Shown here: in pieces, positions 14,647-24,099 of the stretch
How positions within the stretch are numbered: position 1 is the stretch's first letter
Layout of the letters: every line of letters begins with the position of its first letter
Origin: Angelakisella sp.
GTDB lineage: Bacteria > Bacillota > Clostridia > Oscillospirales > Ruminococcaceae
Length of the DNA stretch: 31,266 nt
Reading direction: 5' to 3'
NCBI GenBank assembly: GCA_020024515.1
Contig: JAHHTR010000015.1
Coordinates: forward strand, 1 to 31,266
The notes under the pieces: generated by a model
The model's input: only the letters and a program-made list of their open reading frames with translations
The model's database searches: none
What the model was told of the DNA's origin: nothing
Program-made: the position numbers and the translations under genes

Positions 14647-15369
14647 TTATATAGCACCAAAACGTCTATCTCTATTTACATATTCAAGTATCGCATTATC
14701 CAAATCTTTTTCGGTAAAATCCGGCCATAACTTATTTGTAAATATAAGTTCACTGTATGACGCTTGCCACATCAAAAAATTTGATAGTCTCTGTTCCCCG
14801 CTCGGTCTTATTATAAAATCTGGGTCAGGCTGTCCACAAGTATACAAATTGTCTGAAAAGAACTTTTCGTCAATATCTCTCAAATCTATTTCATCGTTTT
14901 TATACAAAACCGCTATTTTCTTAGTTGCTCGTATTATTTCATCTCTACTGCCATAATTAAAGGCAATATTTATTATAATACCTGTATTATTCTTACTTTT
15001 TTCTTCGATATTTATTATACTTTTTTGTAAATCTACATCTAAAACTTCAATATCACCAAGTATATTAAGCTTAGCATTCATATCTGCAAATTTCTCTATA
15101 TTATCGACATATTTTTTTAGCAAATCCATCAATGCATCAACCTCTGCTTGTGGTCTTTTCCAATTTTCAGTTGAAAAAGCATAGAGCGTAATATATTTTA
15201 TATCTATTTTGTTGGCATATTCTATAATTTTATTTAAAGTTTTTGCTCCCTCTTTGTGCCCATATTTCCGTGGCAATCCTCTTTTTTTTGCCCATCTGCC
15301 ATTTCCATCCATAATTATTGCAATATGCTTCGGAAATGCTTCTTTCGGTATTTGTTCTAATATATCCAT
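14647..15369 (-). CDS. uppS: Undecaprenyl diphosphate synthase
   Basis: UppS extends farnesyl diphosphate with isopentenyl units in cis to give the C55 lipid carrier for cell wall polymers. The 240-residue protein has the conserved IMDGNGRWAKKRG segment (catalytic D21), then GHKEGA, STENWKRP, and the C-terminal DFIIRPSGEQRLSNFLMWQ and the adjacent ELIF segment. Length matches the family. A separate promoter and a hairpin occur in the 97 bases between frr and this gene, so it may be partly independent of pyrH-frr. Confidence 0.96.
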   Translation of the reverse strand: MDILEQIPKEAFPKHIAIIMDGNGRWAKKRGLPRKYGHKEGAKTLNKIIEYANKIDIKYITLYAFSTENWKRPQAEVDALMDLLKKYVDNIEKFADMNAKLNILGDIEVLDVDLQKSIINIEEKSKNNTGIIINIAFNYGSRDEIIRATKKIAVLYKNDEIDLRDIDEKFFSDNLYTCGQPDPDFIIRPSGEQRLSNFLMWQASYSELIFTNKLWPDFTEKDLDNAILEYVNRDRRFGAI

Positions 15370-15384
15370 ATAACACCTTTATTT

Positions 15385-15413
15385 ATTATACTGTTTAAAT
15401 TTTATTTTTTAAA
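15385..15413 (-). promoter_or_regulatory. Candidate internal promoter for uppS-cdsA-rseP
   Basis: On the minus strand TTTAAA (15413-15408) and a perfect TATAAT (15390-15385) are 17 bases apart, 16 bases before the uppS start. The closeness to the start leaves only a short leader. The -35 match is weak. Confidence 0.35.
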
Positions 15414-15424
15414 ATAATATTAAC

Positions 15425-15449
15425 CCACCGCCTTAATATAAGACGGTGG
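15425..15449 (-). terminator. Hairpin between frr and uppS, possible partial terminator
   Basis: CCACCG (15425-15430) pairs with CGGTGG (15444-15449), with CTT/AAG inside across one C-A mismatch and a five-base loop. On the minus strand it is followed by GTTAATATTATTTT, a poor but T-rich tail. It lies 17 bases after the frr stop and may partly end the pyrH-frr transcript. Confidence 0.45.
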
Positions 15450-15466
15450 TTCTTCTGTTTGTTTAA

Positions 15467-16015
15467 TTAAACTTTCATTATATCTTTTTCTTTTTCTACT
15501 GCCATATCATCAATATTTTTGATGAATTCATCAGTCATTTTTTGCAGTTTGTTTTCTGCATTCTTTTGCTCGTCTTCAGTTATTTCGTTATCTTTCTTCA
15601 TAGCTTTTAGTTTATCCATAGCATCACGACGGATTGAACGTATAGCAACCTTTGCATCTTCACCTTGTTTCTTTATGCCTTTGCAAAGTTCTTTTCTTCG
15701 TTCCTCTGTAAGTTGTGGAAATACTAGACGTATTGTACTTCCGTCATTTGATGGATTGATACCGATATCTGAAAGTTGTATTGCCTTTTCAATAGCTTTT
15801 AGAGAAGATTTATCGTAAGGTTGAATAACTAGTACTCTTGCTTCTGCTACTGATATAGATGCAAGTTGATTAATAGGTGTTTCTGAACCATAGTATTCTG
15901 CTGTCAATCTATCCAAAACACCTGGGTTTGCACGACCTGCACGCATTGATTTATATTCTGATTCCAAAACGTGCAAAGTTTTATTCATCTTTTCTTCGTA
16001 TAATTTAAAATCCAT
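15467..16015 (-). CDS. frr: Ribosome recycling factor
   Basis: RRF, with EF-G, splits the post-termination ribosome. The 182-residue protein is close to the usual 185. It shows the family segments SMRAGRANPGVLDRL, TPINQLASISV, and the C-terminal AKVAIRSIRRDAMDKLK. The long first and third helices of the three-helix bundle are evident from the charged heptads. Its ATG is four bases after the pyrH stop, and the ribosome site GGAGG overlaps the end of pyrH. Confidence 0.98.
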   Translation of the reverse strand: MDFKLYEEKMNKTLHVLESEYKSMRAGRANPGVLDRLTAEYYGSETPINQLASISVAEARVLVIQPYDKSSLKAIEKAIQLSDIGINPSNDGSTIRLVFPQLTEERRKELCKGIKKQGEDAKVAIRSIRRDAMDKLKAMKKDNEITEDEQKNAENKLQKMTDEFIKNIDDMAVEKEKDIMKV

Positions 16016-16019
16016 AATA

Positions 16020-16730
16020 TTATGCCTCCTTAACTATTGTACCGATTTCTTCGCCGGTTACTGCTCTGTAAATATTTTCTGGGTCATTTAGTCCAAATAC
16101 AAGAATCGGCATTTTATTATCACGACAAAGTGATGCTGCTGTCATATCCATTACAGATAGATTTTTTGAAAGTACATCTGTAAATGTAAGAACATCATAC
16201 TTAACAGCATTATCGTATTTATGCGGATCTTTGTCATAAACACCATCAACCATAGTAGCTTTCATCATTATATCTGCCTCTATTTCAGCTGAACGCAACG
16301 CTGCTGCTGTATCTGTGGAGAAGAAAGGATTACCTGTTCCACAACCAAAGATAACAACTCTGCCTTTTTCAAGATGTCTTACTGCCTTATTACGAATATA
16401 TGGCTCTGCAACTTGTTGCATAGTGATAGCTGTTTGGACTCTTACATCAACATTCAATGCTTCCAATGCATCTGCAAGTGCAAGGCTGTTCATAACAGTT
16501 GCAAGCATACCAATATGGTCTGTGCGTGTTCTGTCCATATTGCCACCGCTTCTGCCACGCCAAAAGTTACCGCCACCAACTACAATACCTACTTGCAGTC
16601 CTAAATCTGTACATTTCTTTATGCTTTTGCATATTTCCATTACCGTTTCGTAGTCAATGCCGGTACCTTTATTACCTGCCATTGCTTCGCCACTCAGTTT
16701 TAGAACGACTCTCTTGTATTTTAAACCCAT
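16020..16730 (-). CDS. pyrH: UMP kinase
   Basis: PyrH phosphorylates UMP to UDP and belongs to the amino-acid-kinase fold. I chose the ATG at 16730, seven bases after AGGAGA, which gives 236 residues starting MGLKYKRVVLKLSGEA. A longer frame from 16748 includes the ribosome site. Visible motifs are KLSGEAMAG, VVGGGNFWRGR, and FGCGTGNPFFSTDTAAALRS, all typical of bacterial UMP kinase. It leads frr-uppS-cdsA-rseP and has its own candidate promoter. rpsB and tsf, often upstream, are replaced here by pyrI. Confidence 0.97.
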   Translation of the reverse strand: MGLKYKRVVLKLSGEAMAGNKGTGIDYETVMEICKSIKKCTDLGLQVGIVVGGGNFWRGRSGGNMDRTRTDHIGMLATVMNSLALADALEALNVDVRVQTAITMQQVAEPYIRNKAVRHLEKGRVVIFGCGTGNPFFSTDTAAALRSAEIEADIMMKATMVDGVYDKDPHKYDNAVKYDVLTFTDVLSKNLSVMDMTAASLCRDNKMPILVFGLNDPENIYRAVTGEEIGTIVKEA

Positions 16731-16784
16731 ACTTCTGTCTCCTATCAAATAATTAATTTAATCTTTGCATATTTAACGTATTTT

Positions 16785-16813
16785 ATTTTACAATATTTTT
16801 GCATAAATGTAAA
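16785..16813 (-). promoter_or_regulatory. Candidate sigma A promoter for pyrH
   Basis: On the minus strand TTTACA (16813-16808) is followed by a 17-base spacer and TAAAAT (16790-16785), 54 bases before the pyrH start. It lies in the 104-base gap between pyrI and pyrH. Confidence 0.5.
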
Positions 16814-16834
16814 TAGTTAAATTGATACTTACAA

Positions 16835-17257
16835 TTAAATATTGCTTGCTATACTGTCACAATAAATACATCTGTATTGTTTTTTATCTTTATTTGTTAA
16901 TTTAAATATATGTTCAATTTCTTGTTCTACTGTTGTTATACAACGTGGATTTTTACATTTTATTACATCTACAAGTTCATTGGGTAGTGATAATTTTTTC
17001 TTCTCAACAACTTCATTGTCTTCTATAACATTAACAGTAATATTTTGATCTATATATGCCAAAACGTTGTAATTGATATCAAAATCACCTTCTATTTTGA
17101 TTATATCTTTTTTGCCCATTTTTTCACTTTTAACATTTTTTATAATAGCAACTGATGTTGTAACTTCGGCAAGATTTAGATAATGATATATCTCCATTGC
17201 TCCACCGACTTTTATGTGATCTATAATAATACCATCTTTTATTCCATCAATTTTCAT
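16835..17257 (-). CDS. pyrI: Aspartate carbamoyltransferase regulatory chain
   Basis: PyrI binds nucleotides and joins catalytic PyrB trimers into the allosteric aspartate transcarbamoylase. I chose the ATG at 17257, after GGAGG, giving 140 residues starting MKIDGIKDGIIIDHI, as in the family. A longer frame lies inside pyrB. The C-terminal zinc site is complete: C101, C106, C130 and C133, with the same 5-24-3 spacing as the E. coli chain. The start overlaps the end of pyrB by 11 bases, so the two are probably made together. The E. coli chain is about 153 residues, so this one is slightly short. Confidence 0.95.
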   Translation of the reverse strand: MKIDGIKDGIIIDHIKVGGAMEIYHYLNLAEVTTSVAIIKNVKSEKMGKKDIIKIEGDFDINYNVLAYIDQNITVNVIEDNEVVEKKKLSLPNELVDVIKCKNPRCITTVEQEIEHIFKLTNKDKKQYRCIYCDSIASNI

Positions 17258-18173
17258 AAGTTTCAACCTCCAACAGTCTGCATATAAGAGCCATACGTAT
17301 ATATTTACCATATTCTACTTGCTTAAAATATAATGCTCTTGGGTCATTGTCTACTTTAACTGAGATTTCATTAACACGTGGCAATGGGTGAAGAATTGCC
17401 ATATCCGATTTTGCCAAAGCCATTTTTTCCATATCAAGTATGTAACTGTCTTTTAATCTGATATAATCCGCTTCATTAAAGAATCTTTCTTTTTGTACTC
17501 TTGTCATATATAGTATATCAAGTTCAGGAAGGGCAGCCTCCAAACTTTCTGTTTCTGTGTAGCTCGTAAAATTGAGACATTTTAATTCATCTTTTAAATA
17601 ATCAGGTATTCTAAGCTCTTTTGGTGAAATAAATACAAATTTTACATTTTCGTATCTACACATCGCTTTTGCAAGCGAGTGTACTGTTCTGCCAAATTTT
17701 AAATCTCCGCATATACCTATTGTTATGTTGTCAAGTCTTCCTTTTTCACTCTTTATTGTAAGCAAATCTGTAAGAGTTTGGGTTGGGTGGTTGTGTCCGC
17801 CATCGCCTGCATTAATTATAGGTATTTTTGAAAATCTTGATGCTACCATCGGAGCTCCTTCAAGTGGGTGACGCATAGCAATAATATCCGCATAAGAAGA
17901 TACTACACGTATTGTATCTGCCACACTCTCGCCTTTTGAGGCTGATGATGAATTTGCAGAAGAAAAGCCAAGTACTGAACCGCCAAGTTCTAGCATAGCA
18001 GCTTCAAAAGAAAGTCTGGTACGAGTAGATGGTTCATAAAATAAGGTTGCAAGTTTTTGGTATTTACACACATCTCTGTACATGGTACGATTATTTTTTA
18101 TGTGTATTGCCAAATTAATCAAGTCATCTATATCTTGGATAGATAGATCCATTGAATCAAGTAAATGTTTCAT
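17247..18173 (-). CDS. pyrB: Aspartate carbamoyltransferase catalytic chain
   Basis: PyrB condenses carbamoyl phosphate with aspartate, the first committed pyrimidine step. The 308-residue protein has the carbamoyl-phosphate site PSTRTRLSFE near 49-58. Other family motifs are a loop with SSASKGES, MRHPLEG, GDGGHNHPTQTLTDLLTI, and the C-terminal HPLPRVNEI. It precedes and overlaps pyrI. Together they indicate an allosteric holoenzyme rather than the PyrB-only type of Bacillus. A CvpA-like gene lies 26 bases upstream and probably shares its promoter. Confidence 0.97.
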   Translation of the reverse strand: MKHLLDSMDLSIQDIDDLINLAIHIKNNRTMYRDVCKYQKLATLFYEPSTRTRLSFEAAMLELGGSVLGFSSANSSSASKGESVADTIRVVSSYADIIAMRHPLEGAPMVASRFSKIPIINAGDGGHNHPTQTLTDLLTIKSEKGRLDNITIGICGDLKFGRTVHSLAKAMCRYENVKFVFISPKELRIPDYLKDELKCLNFTSYTETESLEAALPELDILYMTRVQKERFFNEADYIRLKDSYILDMEKMALAKSDMAILHPLPRVNEISVKVDNDPRALYFKQVEYGKYIRMALICRLLEVETYEN

Positions 18174-18199
18174 TATTATTTCTCCTTTATATTAAAATA

Positions 18200-19318
18200 C
18201 TAATTAAATAAATCCCTTAAATTTATATCTATTTTAAAGTTTAGTGATGAAAGAGAGTCTGCCAGTGTTTTTATAACCGCAAAAATATTTACTTTTTCCT
18301 TATTTGCAATTCTTGTTTGTACTTTATTTATTTCTATGGTTATTTTTCTTATTGTCTTTATATCCTGATGAAATTCATCAAAATTTTTGTAATCAAATGT
18401 TAAGTTTATAAATTTTTCTCCAAAGCCTTTTGCCTGTGCTGTTATATTTAAAAATTTATTTGTGGTCTCTGTCTTGTATTCTTCACTGATAATTGTTGTT
18501 CTTGAAAGAATTTCCGCAAATAGCTCCACATCTGCTACAATATCCGTTAAGCTTCGCTTTTCTTGTATAGACTCATATATTCTATCAACAGAACCCGATA
18601 AATTAGATAGTTGCGTTACAGCTTTGTTCAACAACATTTTGTTGCTGTTAATATCTACAACTGTCAACTTATCGAAAATAGCAGTACCAATTTTTTGTGT
18701 AAATGTATATTGATATATTTTATTTGCCGGTGAATTTTTCAGTTCAATAATGGTACCATATTTCTCTTGTACAAGTTGTTTTGTTAAATTATCTCTTAGA
18801 TAATCACTTGCCAAAGCACCCAAATTATAAATAGGCATAATTGAAATAGCACCAAAAACAAGTGCTGAAACAGTACCAATAACTGCACCGATTATTTTAT
18901 CTATATTGTCTTTGAGTTTAAACTTAAAGACAATAGTAACCTTTTTGTACACAACCAAAAGAATTATTGCAAAAATTATTCTCAAAGTCCAATAAGTCAT
19001 CACAAAAACAAACGGTGTCCTTATGGCAACTTCCAAAGCATTAATCGTAGTTTTTAATTCTGTGTTAAAGAATATAGAAACCAAATCAGTATTTATTTCC
19101 ATTAATGTTTGTGTTAATTTTTCGGCAAAATCAATGTTTCTGAATATTACTTCTGTCAATTTCGGTGCTATTAGCAGTGAAAGCAGTACATTTAATATAT
19201 TGACTATAAAACTTACCGCTGCTTTAAAGCTTCCTTTTAGATACGATGTTACAATATCATACGCTATATATAATATTGTAAAAAACAGTAGGGTTATACC
19301 AAGAACTGAAATATTCAT
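18200..19318 (-). CDS. CvpA-like membrane protein
   Basis: The 372-residue protein has four hydrophobic segments in its first 170 residues (about 5-25, 30-50, 95-120, 140-165). The pattern and the segment SYLKGSFKAAVSFIVNILNV resemble the CvpA family, whose members have short N-terminal membrane bundles and unclear function. The remaining 200 residues look soluble and helical, longer than in E. coli CvpA (about 160 residues total). It opens the cluster with pyrB and pyrI and has an extended -10 promoter upstream. Family assignment is by eye only. Confidence 0.6.
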   Translation of the reverse strand: MNISVLGITLLFFTILYIAYDIVTSYLKGSFKAAVSFIVNILNVLLSLLIAPKLTEVIFRNIDFAEKLTQTLMEINTDLVSIFFNTELKTTINALEVAIRTPFVFVMTYWTLRIIFAIILLVVYKKVTIVFKFKLKDNIDKIIGAVIGTVSALVFGAISIMPIYNLGALASDYLRDNLTKQLVQEKYGTIIELKNSPANKIYQYTFTQKIGTAIFDKLTVVDINSNKMLLNKAVTQLSNLSGSVDRIYESIQEKRSLTDIVADVELFAEILSRTTIISEEYKTETTNKFLNITAQAKGFGEKFINLTFDYKNFDEFHQDIKTIRKITIEINKVQTRIANKEKVNIFAVIKTLADSLSSLNFKIDINLRDLFN

Positions 19319-19353
19319 AATAAAAAACTCCTTTTTGATTAATATCGTAGTAC

Positions 19354-19362
19354 ATTATAACA
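19354..19362 (-). promoter_or_regulatory. Extended -10 promoter for the CvpA-like gene and pyrBI
   Basis: On the minus strand TGTTATAAT (19362-19354) combines a TG extension with a perfect TATAAT, 35 bases before the start codon. The -35 region (TGGTAA) is poor, as is often seen with extended -10 promoters. It is divergent from the promoter at 19409. Confidence 0.5.
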
Positions 19363-19408
19363 AATATTTCTATTAATTACCATACTATAATTAATAATTA
19401 ACAAATAC

Positions 19409-19437
19409 TTGATATATTATATTGGCATATATATAAT
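19409..19437 (+). promoter_or_regulatory. Sigma A promoter for the HAD phosphatase
   Basis: TTGATA (19409-19414) and TATAAT (19432-19437) are 17 bases apart, 35 bases before the ATG. AAGGAG lies between. This is a near-consensus site. Confidence 0.65.
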
Positions 19438-19472
19438 ATAATTATTATATATTAAAAAGGAGTTGAGATTTT

Positions 19473-20339
19473 ATGGCAGAAAAACAAATTTTTGCATTAC
19501 TTTATGATTTTGATAAGACATTATCCCCAAAGGATATGCAAGAGTACGCATTTATTCCGGAAATCGGCATGAACGCAAATGATTTTTGGGGAAAATGTAA
19601 AGAGACAGAACTATCAAATAATATGGATCAAATACTTGCATATATGTATGTAATGCGTGAAATGGCAAATGACAAATTTCCTCTCACACGAGAAAAATTA
19701 ATGAAACTTGGAAAAGATGTCAAATTATTTGATGGACTTCAAACTTGGTTTAAACGCATAAATGATTATATTTTAAGCAAAAATATGATACCTGAACACT
19801 ATATCATCTCATCAGGACTAAAAGAAATAATAGAAGGTACTTCTATTGCAGATGAATTTAAAATGATATATGCTGCCGAATTTATGTATAATAATAGAGG
19901 TGAGGCTTGTTGGCCTGCCATGGCAGTAAACTATACAAGTAAAACACAATTTATGTTTCGTATAAACAAAGGTATATTGCCTGTTACACAAAATGCTGAA
20001 CTAAATAGCTATATGCCCAAAAACAAAAGACGTGTCCCATTCAAAAATATGATATACATAGGTGATGGTTTAACCGATGTTCCATGTATGAAACTTGTTC
20101 GGGTAAACAGTGGTCACTCGATAGCTGTGTATCAAGACGAAATACAAAAACCGGCTGTAAACGAAATGATAGTACAAGGACGAGTAGACTTTGTAAGAAA
20201 AGCCGATTATTCAAAAAATGGACCACTTGAAAAAACGGTATTTGCAATTATTGATAAAGTATACGCAGATAATATTCTTGATACTATGCACCATAAAAAT
20301 TATGACAGAGCACAAAAAGAAATATTAAAAATAGATTAA
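19473..20339 (+). CDS. HAD-family phosphatase, phosphoserine-phosphatase-like
   Basis: The 288-residue protein has HAD motif I YDFDKTL, with D12 as nucleophile and D14 as general acid. Motif II is ISSG near 113. A lysine in the TSKTQ segment may be motif III. Motif IV is GDGLTD near 197-202. A helical cap region of about 80 residues sits between motifs I and II, as in the phosphoserine-phosphatase branch of HAD. The substrate cannot be told from sequence. It is a single gene with its own strong promoter and a terminator shared with purL. Confidence 0.8.
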   Translation: MAEKQIFALLYDFDKTLSPKDMQEYAFIPEIGMNANDFWGKCKETELSNNMDQILAYMYVMREMANDKFPLTREKLMKLGKDVKLFDGLQTWFKRINDYILSKNMIPEHYIISSGLKEIIEGTSIADEFKMIYAAEFMYNNRGEACWPAMAVNYTSKTQFMFRINKGILPVTQNAELNSYMPKNKRRVPFKNMIYIGDGLTDVPCMKLVRVNSGHSIAVYQDEIQKPAVNEMIVQGRVDFVRKADYSKNGPLEKTVFAIIDKVYADNILDTMHHKNYDRAQKEILKID

Positions 20340-20356
20340 TATAATAAAACAAACCA

Positions 20357-20397
20357 AAACAGCCATTTTCTTATAGTAAGAGAATGACTGTTTTTTT
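20357..20397. terminator. Bidirectional terminator between the HAD gene and purL
   Basis: AAACAG (20357-20362) pairs with CTGTTT (20388-20393). Inner CATT/AATG and TCTTA/TAAGA helices are separated by one-base interruptions. Seven T follow on the plus strand, and GTTTTGGTTTGTTTT follows on the minus strand. The two genes converge here. Confidence 0.8.
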
Positions 20398-20405
20398 ATC
20401 AATTA

Positions 20406-23400
20406 TTACTTAGTAAAATAGTGTACGGCACCTTTAAACATATTATTTTCAAAAACACCATCAACATTTTTGTAAAGATTATCACCTTTACGTTCACTAT
20501 GTCCCATCTTACCAAATACCCTTCCGTCAGGTGAAGTTATACCTTCTATTGCACAAACAGAATCGTTTGGATTAAAGCGGATATCCATTGATATATTTCC
20601 GTTCAAATCAACATATTGTGTTGCTATTTGTCCATTGTCTGAAAGTTCTTTCAGTAGATTATTATTAATGATAAATCTACCCTCACCATGAGAAATAGCT
20701 ACTGTATGTATGTCACCAACATTATTGTACATCATCCATGGGGATTTATTAGATGAAACACGTGTGCGAACAAGTGAAGATTGGTGTCTGCCTATTGTAT
20801 TAAATGTAAGTGTAGGGCAATTTACGTCTGTGTCTATAATTTTTCCGAATGGTACAAGTCCAAGCTTTATTAATGCTTGGAAACCGTTACAAATACCACA
20901 CATTAAGCCGTCACGATTATTCAGTAGGTTATGTACAGCTTCCATAACAGCAGGATTACGGAAAAATGCTGTTATAAATTTACCGCTGCCGTCCGGTTCG
21001 TCACCACCTGAGAAACCACCCGGTAAAGCAATAATATTACTGTTATTTATTTCTACAACAAGTTTATTTACACTTTCTGCAATGTCATTTGCAGATAAAT
21101 TTTTCAGAACCAAAATGTTTGCCTCTGCACCCTCATTTATAAATGCACGTGCTGTGTCATATTCACAGTTTGTACCCGGGAAAACCGGAACAAGCACGCA
21201 TGGTTTTGCCACTTTTATTGCAGGTGTTACTCTCACTGTTGCATTAAATGAAAATTCTTGTACTTTTTCGTCAGTAATTTTTGTCTTGTATGGGAATATA
21301 GATTCAAGTTTACTTTCGTAAATTTCTTGTAGTTCTACACAATCTATAACTTCATTATTTACGTTAAGATCAAAGTCTTGTGTTGTCTCACCTATTACTT
21401 TAACATCTGGCACAACTTCGGCAAGTTCTACAACAAATCCGCCATAATTATAGCTGAATAGTTCTTCATTATCAATATTTATCTTTGCGCCAATACCATT
21501 ACCGATTGCCATTTTAAAGATTGCCTCAGCAATACCTCCATAAGTAATAGTTGAAACAGAAAGAATTTTCTTTTCTTTTATCAGTTTTTCAACAACATCA
21601 AATGCTTTTTTGTATTCTGCAACATCACACAAACCATCACTGTTTTTCTTTGGCAAAATAACAGCTATTTTTGAACCTGCATTTTTAAATTCAGGGGTAA
21701 TAATATTATCTGTATCAGAAATAGATACAGCGAATGAAACAAGTGTCGGAGGAACATCAATATCTTCAAAGCTACCGCTCATTGAGTCTTTACCACCGAT
21801 TGATGCGATTTCAAAATCAAGTTGTGCTTTTAATGCACCTAATAGTGCAGCAAAAGGTTTTCCCCATCTTTCAGGATTTTTGCCAAGTCTTTCAAAGTAC
21901 TCTTGGAAAGTCAACCAACATTTTTTATAAGTACCACCTGTGGCAACAACTTTTGCAATAGATTCCACTACTGCAAGATATGCACCATGATACATACTTT
22001 CACTTGTGATAAATGGATTGTAACCATATCCAAGTACAGAACAAGTTTTTGTTTCTTTATATAGTACAGGGATTTTTGCAACCATTGCCTGTGCGGGAGT
22101 CAGCTGATTTTTACCGCCAAATGGCATAACAACTGTACCTGCACCGATAGTTGAGTCAAATCTTTCTGAAAGACCTTTCTTTGAACAGATATTAAGGTCA
22201 CCAACTAAATTTTTAAATTTTTCTGTTACTGTATTTCCGTCTACGGCTTTATTTTTTAATATACGTTTTGGTACGACTACTGATGTGTGTTTCTCCGCAC
22301 CGTTACTGTTCAAAAATTCACGTGATAGGTTTACTATTTCTTTACCATTCCATTCCATTCTTAGACGAGGTTCTTCTGTAACAGTTGCAACTATTGTAGC
22401 TTCAAGGTTTTCGCTATGTGCAAAATCAATAAATTTATCTACATCTTCTTTTGCTACAACAACAGCCATTCTCTCTTGGCTCTCGCTTATTGCAAGTTCT
22501 GTTCCATCCAGTCCGTCATATTTCTTTGGTACTGCATTTAAATTAATTTTTAGTCCGTCTGCAAGTTCACCGATAGCGACAGATACGCCACCTGCACCAA
22601 AGTCATTACAACGTTTGATTAGTTGTGTAGCTTCTTTGTTGCGGAATAGTCTTTGCAGTTTACGTTCTTCGGGAGCATTACCCTTTTGAACCTCTGCTCC
22701 ACATTCTATCAAACTATCAAGTTTATGTGCTTTTGATGAACCTGTTGCACCACCGCAACCGTCACGACCGGTTTTTCCACCTAATAGTATAACAATATCG
22801 CCTGCGACAGGAATTTCTCTGCGGACATTTTCGGCAGGAGTCGCACCGACAACTGCACCAATTTCCATACGTTTTGCAACATATCCATTATGATATATCT
22901 CATCAACTTGACCGGTAGCAAGACCTATTTGGTTACCGTATGAGCTATAACCTGCGGCTGCTGTACGTACAATTTTACTTTGTGGTAGTTTACCTTTCAT
23001 TGTATTATCAACAGGCAAAAGCGGATTAGCAGCACCTGTTACACGCATTGCTTGATATACATAGCTTCTTCCTGATAGTGGATCACGAATAGCACCACCA
23101 ATACAAGTAGCAGCACCACCAAATGGCTCTATCTCCGTTGGATGGTTGTGTGTCTCATTTTTAAATAAAAATAACCATTTTTCTGTTTTACCTTCTACAT
23201 CAACATCAATCTTTACAGTACAAGCATTTATTTCTTCACTTTCGTCCAAATCTGTAAGTTTGCCTGTTCTTACAAGCTCTTTCGCACCTATTGTACCCAT
23301 ATCCATTAGTGTGATAGGTTTTGTACGTTTGATATTTTTACGTGTTTCAAGATATTTATCAAAAGCTTTCTTTACTGTTTCGTCATCAATTTTTATATCA

Positions 23401-24098
23401 TCAATAACTGTCAAAAATGTTGTGTGGCGGCAGTGATCTGACCAATATGTATCAATCATTCTTATTTCTGTAATAGTAGGCTCTTTATTCTCTTTTTTGA
23501 AGTAATCTTGACAGAATTTTATATCATCTTTATCCATAGCAAGACCATAATCTTCTACAAACTTTGAAAGTTCTTCTTCATTTAGGCTCAAAAAGTTATG
23601 TAGTGTTTCAACTTCTGTCGGGATTTCATACTTAACATCAAGTGTTTCAAATTTATCAAGTGAAGCAAGACGGCTTTCAACAGGGTTTACAACATATTTT
23701 TTGATTTTTTCAATTTCTTCATATGATAGTTCACCTTCAAGCATATATACCTTCGCAGTTTTTACAAGCGGTCTTTCTCCCTGTGAAACGATTTGTATAC
23801 ATTGACTGCAAGAATCGGCACGTTGGTCAAATTGTCCTGGTAGATATTCAGTTGCAAAAACTGTATAGTTACCTGTTGGCAATTCATCGTAAGTTACATC
23901 TATTTGTGGCTCGGAAAAAACTGTATTTCTGCATTTTTCGAATAGAGTGTCATCTATTCCTTCCACATCATATCTATTTAGAAAACGCAAATTTTTAAGT
24001 GAACTGATTTGTAATAATGAGTGAATTTCGTCTAGTAAGCCCTTAGCCTCTACTGCGTATGGTGCAGCTTTTTCTACATAAATTCTTTTTACTGACAT
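20406..24098 (-). CDS. purL: Phosphoribosylformylglycinamidine synthase, single chain
   Basis: This enzyme converts FGAR to FGAM with ATP and glutamine ammonia. The 1230-residue chain fuses an N-terminal PurS-like part, two synthase halves and a C-terminal glutaminase. Visible motifs are TYWSDHCRHTTF near 215-230, FKNETHNHPTEIEPFGGAATC near 310-330, GGKTGRDGCGGATGSS in the first half and ASIGGKDSMSGSF in the second. In the glutaminase are PGGFSGGDE, the nucleophile in CGICNGFQAL near 1069, and SHGEGRF. Firmicutes such as Bacillus use separate PurS, PurQ and PurL; this fused form is common in Clostridia. It is the last gene of the pur operon. Confidence 0.97.
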   Translation of the reverse strand: MSVKRIYVEKAAPYAVEAKGLLDEIHSLLQISSLKNLRFLNRYDVEGIDDTLFEKCRNTVFSEPQIDVTYDELPTGNYTVFATEYLPGQFDQRADSCSQCIQIVSQGERPLVKTAKVYMLEGELSYEEIEKIKKYVVNPVESRLASLDKFETLDVKYEIPTEVETLHNFLSLNEEELSKFVEDYGLAMDKDDIKFCQDYFKKENKEPTITEIRMIDTYWSDHCRHTTFLTVIDDIKIDDETVKKAFDKYLETRKNIKRTKPITLMDMGTIGAKELVRTGKLTDLDESEEINACTVKIDVDVEGKTEKWLFLFKNETHNHPTEIEPFGGAATCIGGAIRDPLSGRSYVYQAMRVTGAANPLLPVDNTMKGKLPQSKIVRTAAAGYSSYGNQIGLATGQVDEIYHNGYVAKRMEIGAVVGATPAENVRREIPVAGDIVILLGGKTGRDGCGGATGSSKAHKLDSLIECGAEVQKGNAPEERKLQRLFRNKEATQLIKRCNDFGAGGVSVAIGELADGLKINLNAVPKKYDGLDGTELAISESQERMAVVVAKEDVDKFIDFAHSENLEATIVATVTEEPRLRMEWNGKEIVNLSREFLNSNGAEKHTSVVVPKRILKNKAVDGNTVTEKFKNLVGDLNICSKKGLSERFDSTIGAGTVVMPFGGKNQLTPAQAMVAKIPVLYKETKTCSVLGYGYNPFITSESMYHGAYLAVVESIAKVVATGGTYKKCWLTFQEYFERLGKNPERWGKPFAALLGALKAQLDFEIASIGGKDSMSGSFEDIDVPPTLVSFAVSISDTDNIITPEFKNAGSKIAVILPKKNSDGLCDVAEYKKAFDVVEKLIKEKKILSVSTITYGGIAEAIFKMAIGNGIGAKINIDNEELFSYNYGGFVVELAEVVPDVKVIGETTQDFDLNVNNEVIDCVELQEIYESKLESIFPYKTKITDEKVQEFSFNATVRVTPAIKVAKPCVLVPVFPGTNCEYDTARAFINEGAEANILVLKNLSANDIAESVNKLVVEINNSNIIALPGGFSGGDEPDGSGKFITAFFRNPAVMEAVHNLLNNRDGLMCGICNGFQALIKLGLVPFGKIIDTDVNCPTLTFNTIGRHQSSLVRTRVSSNKSPWMMYNNVGDIHTVAISHGEGRFIINNNLLKELSDNGQIATQYVDLNGNISMDIRFNPNDSVCAIEGITSPDGRVFGKMGHSERKGDNLYKNVDGVFENNMFKGAVHYFTK

Positions 24099-24099
24099 A

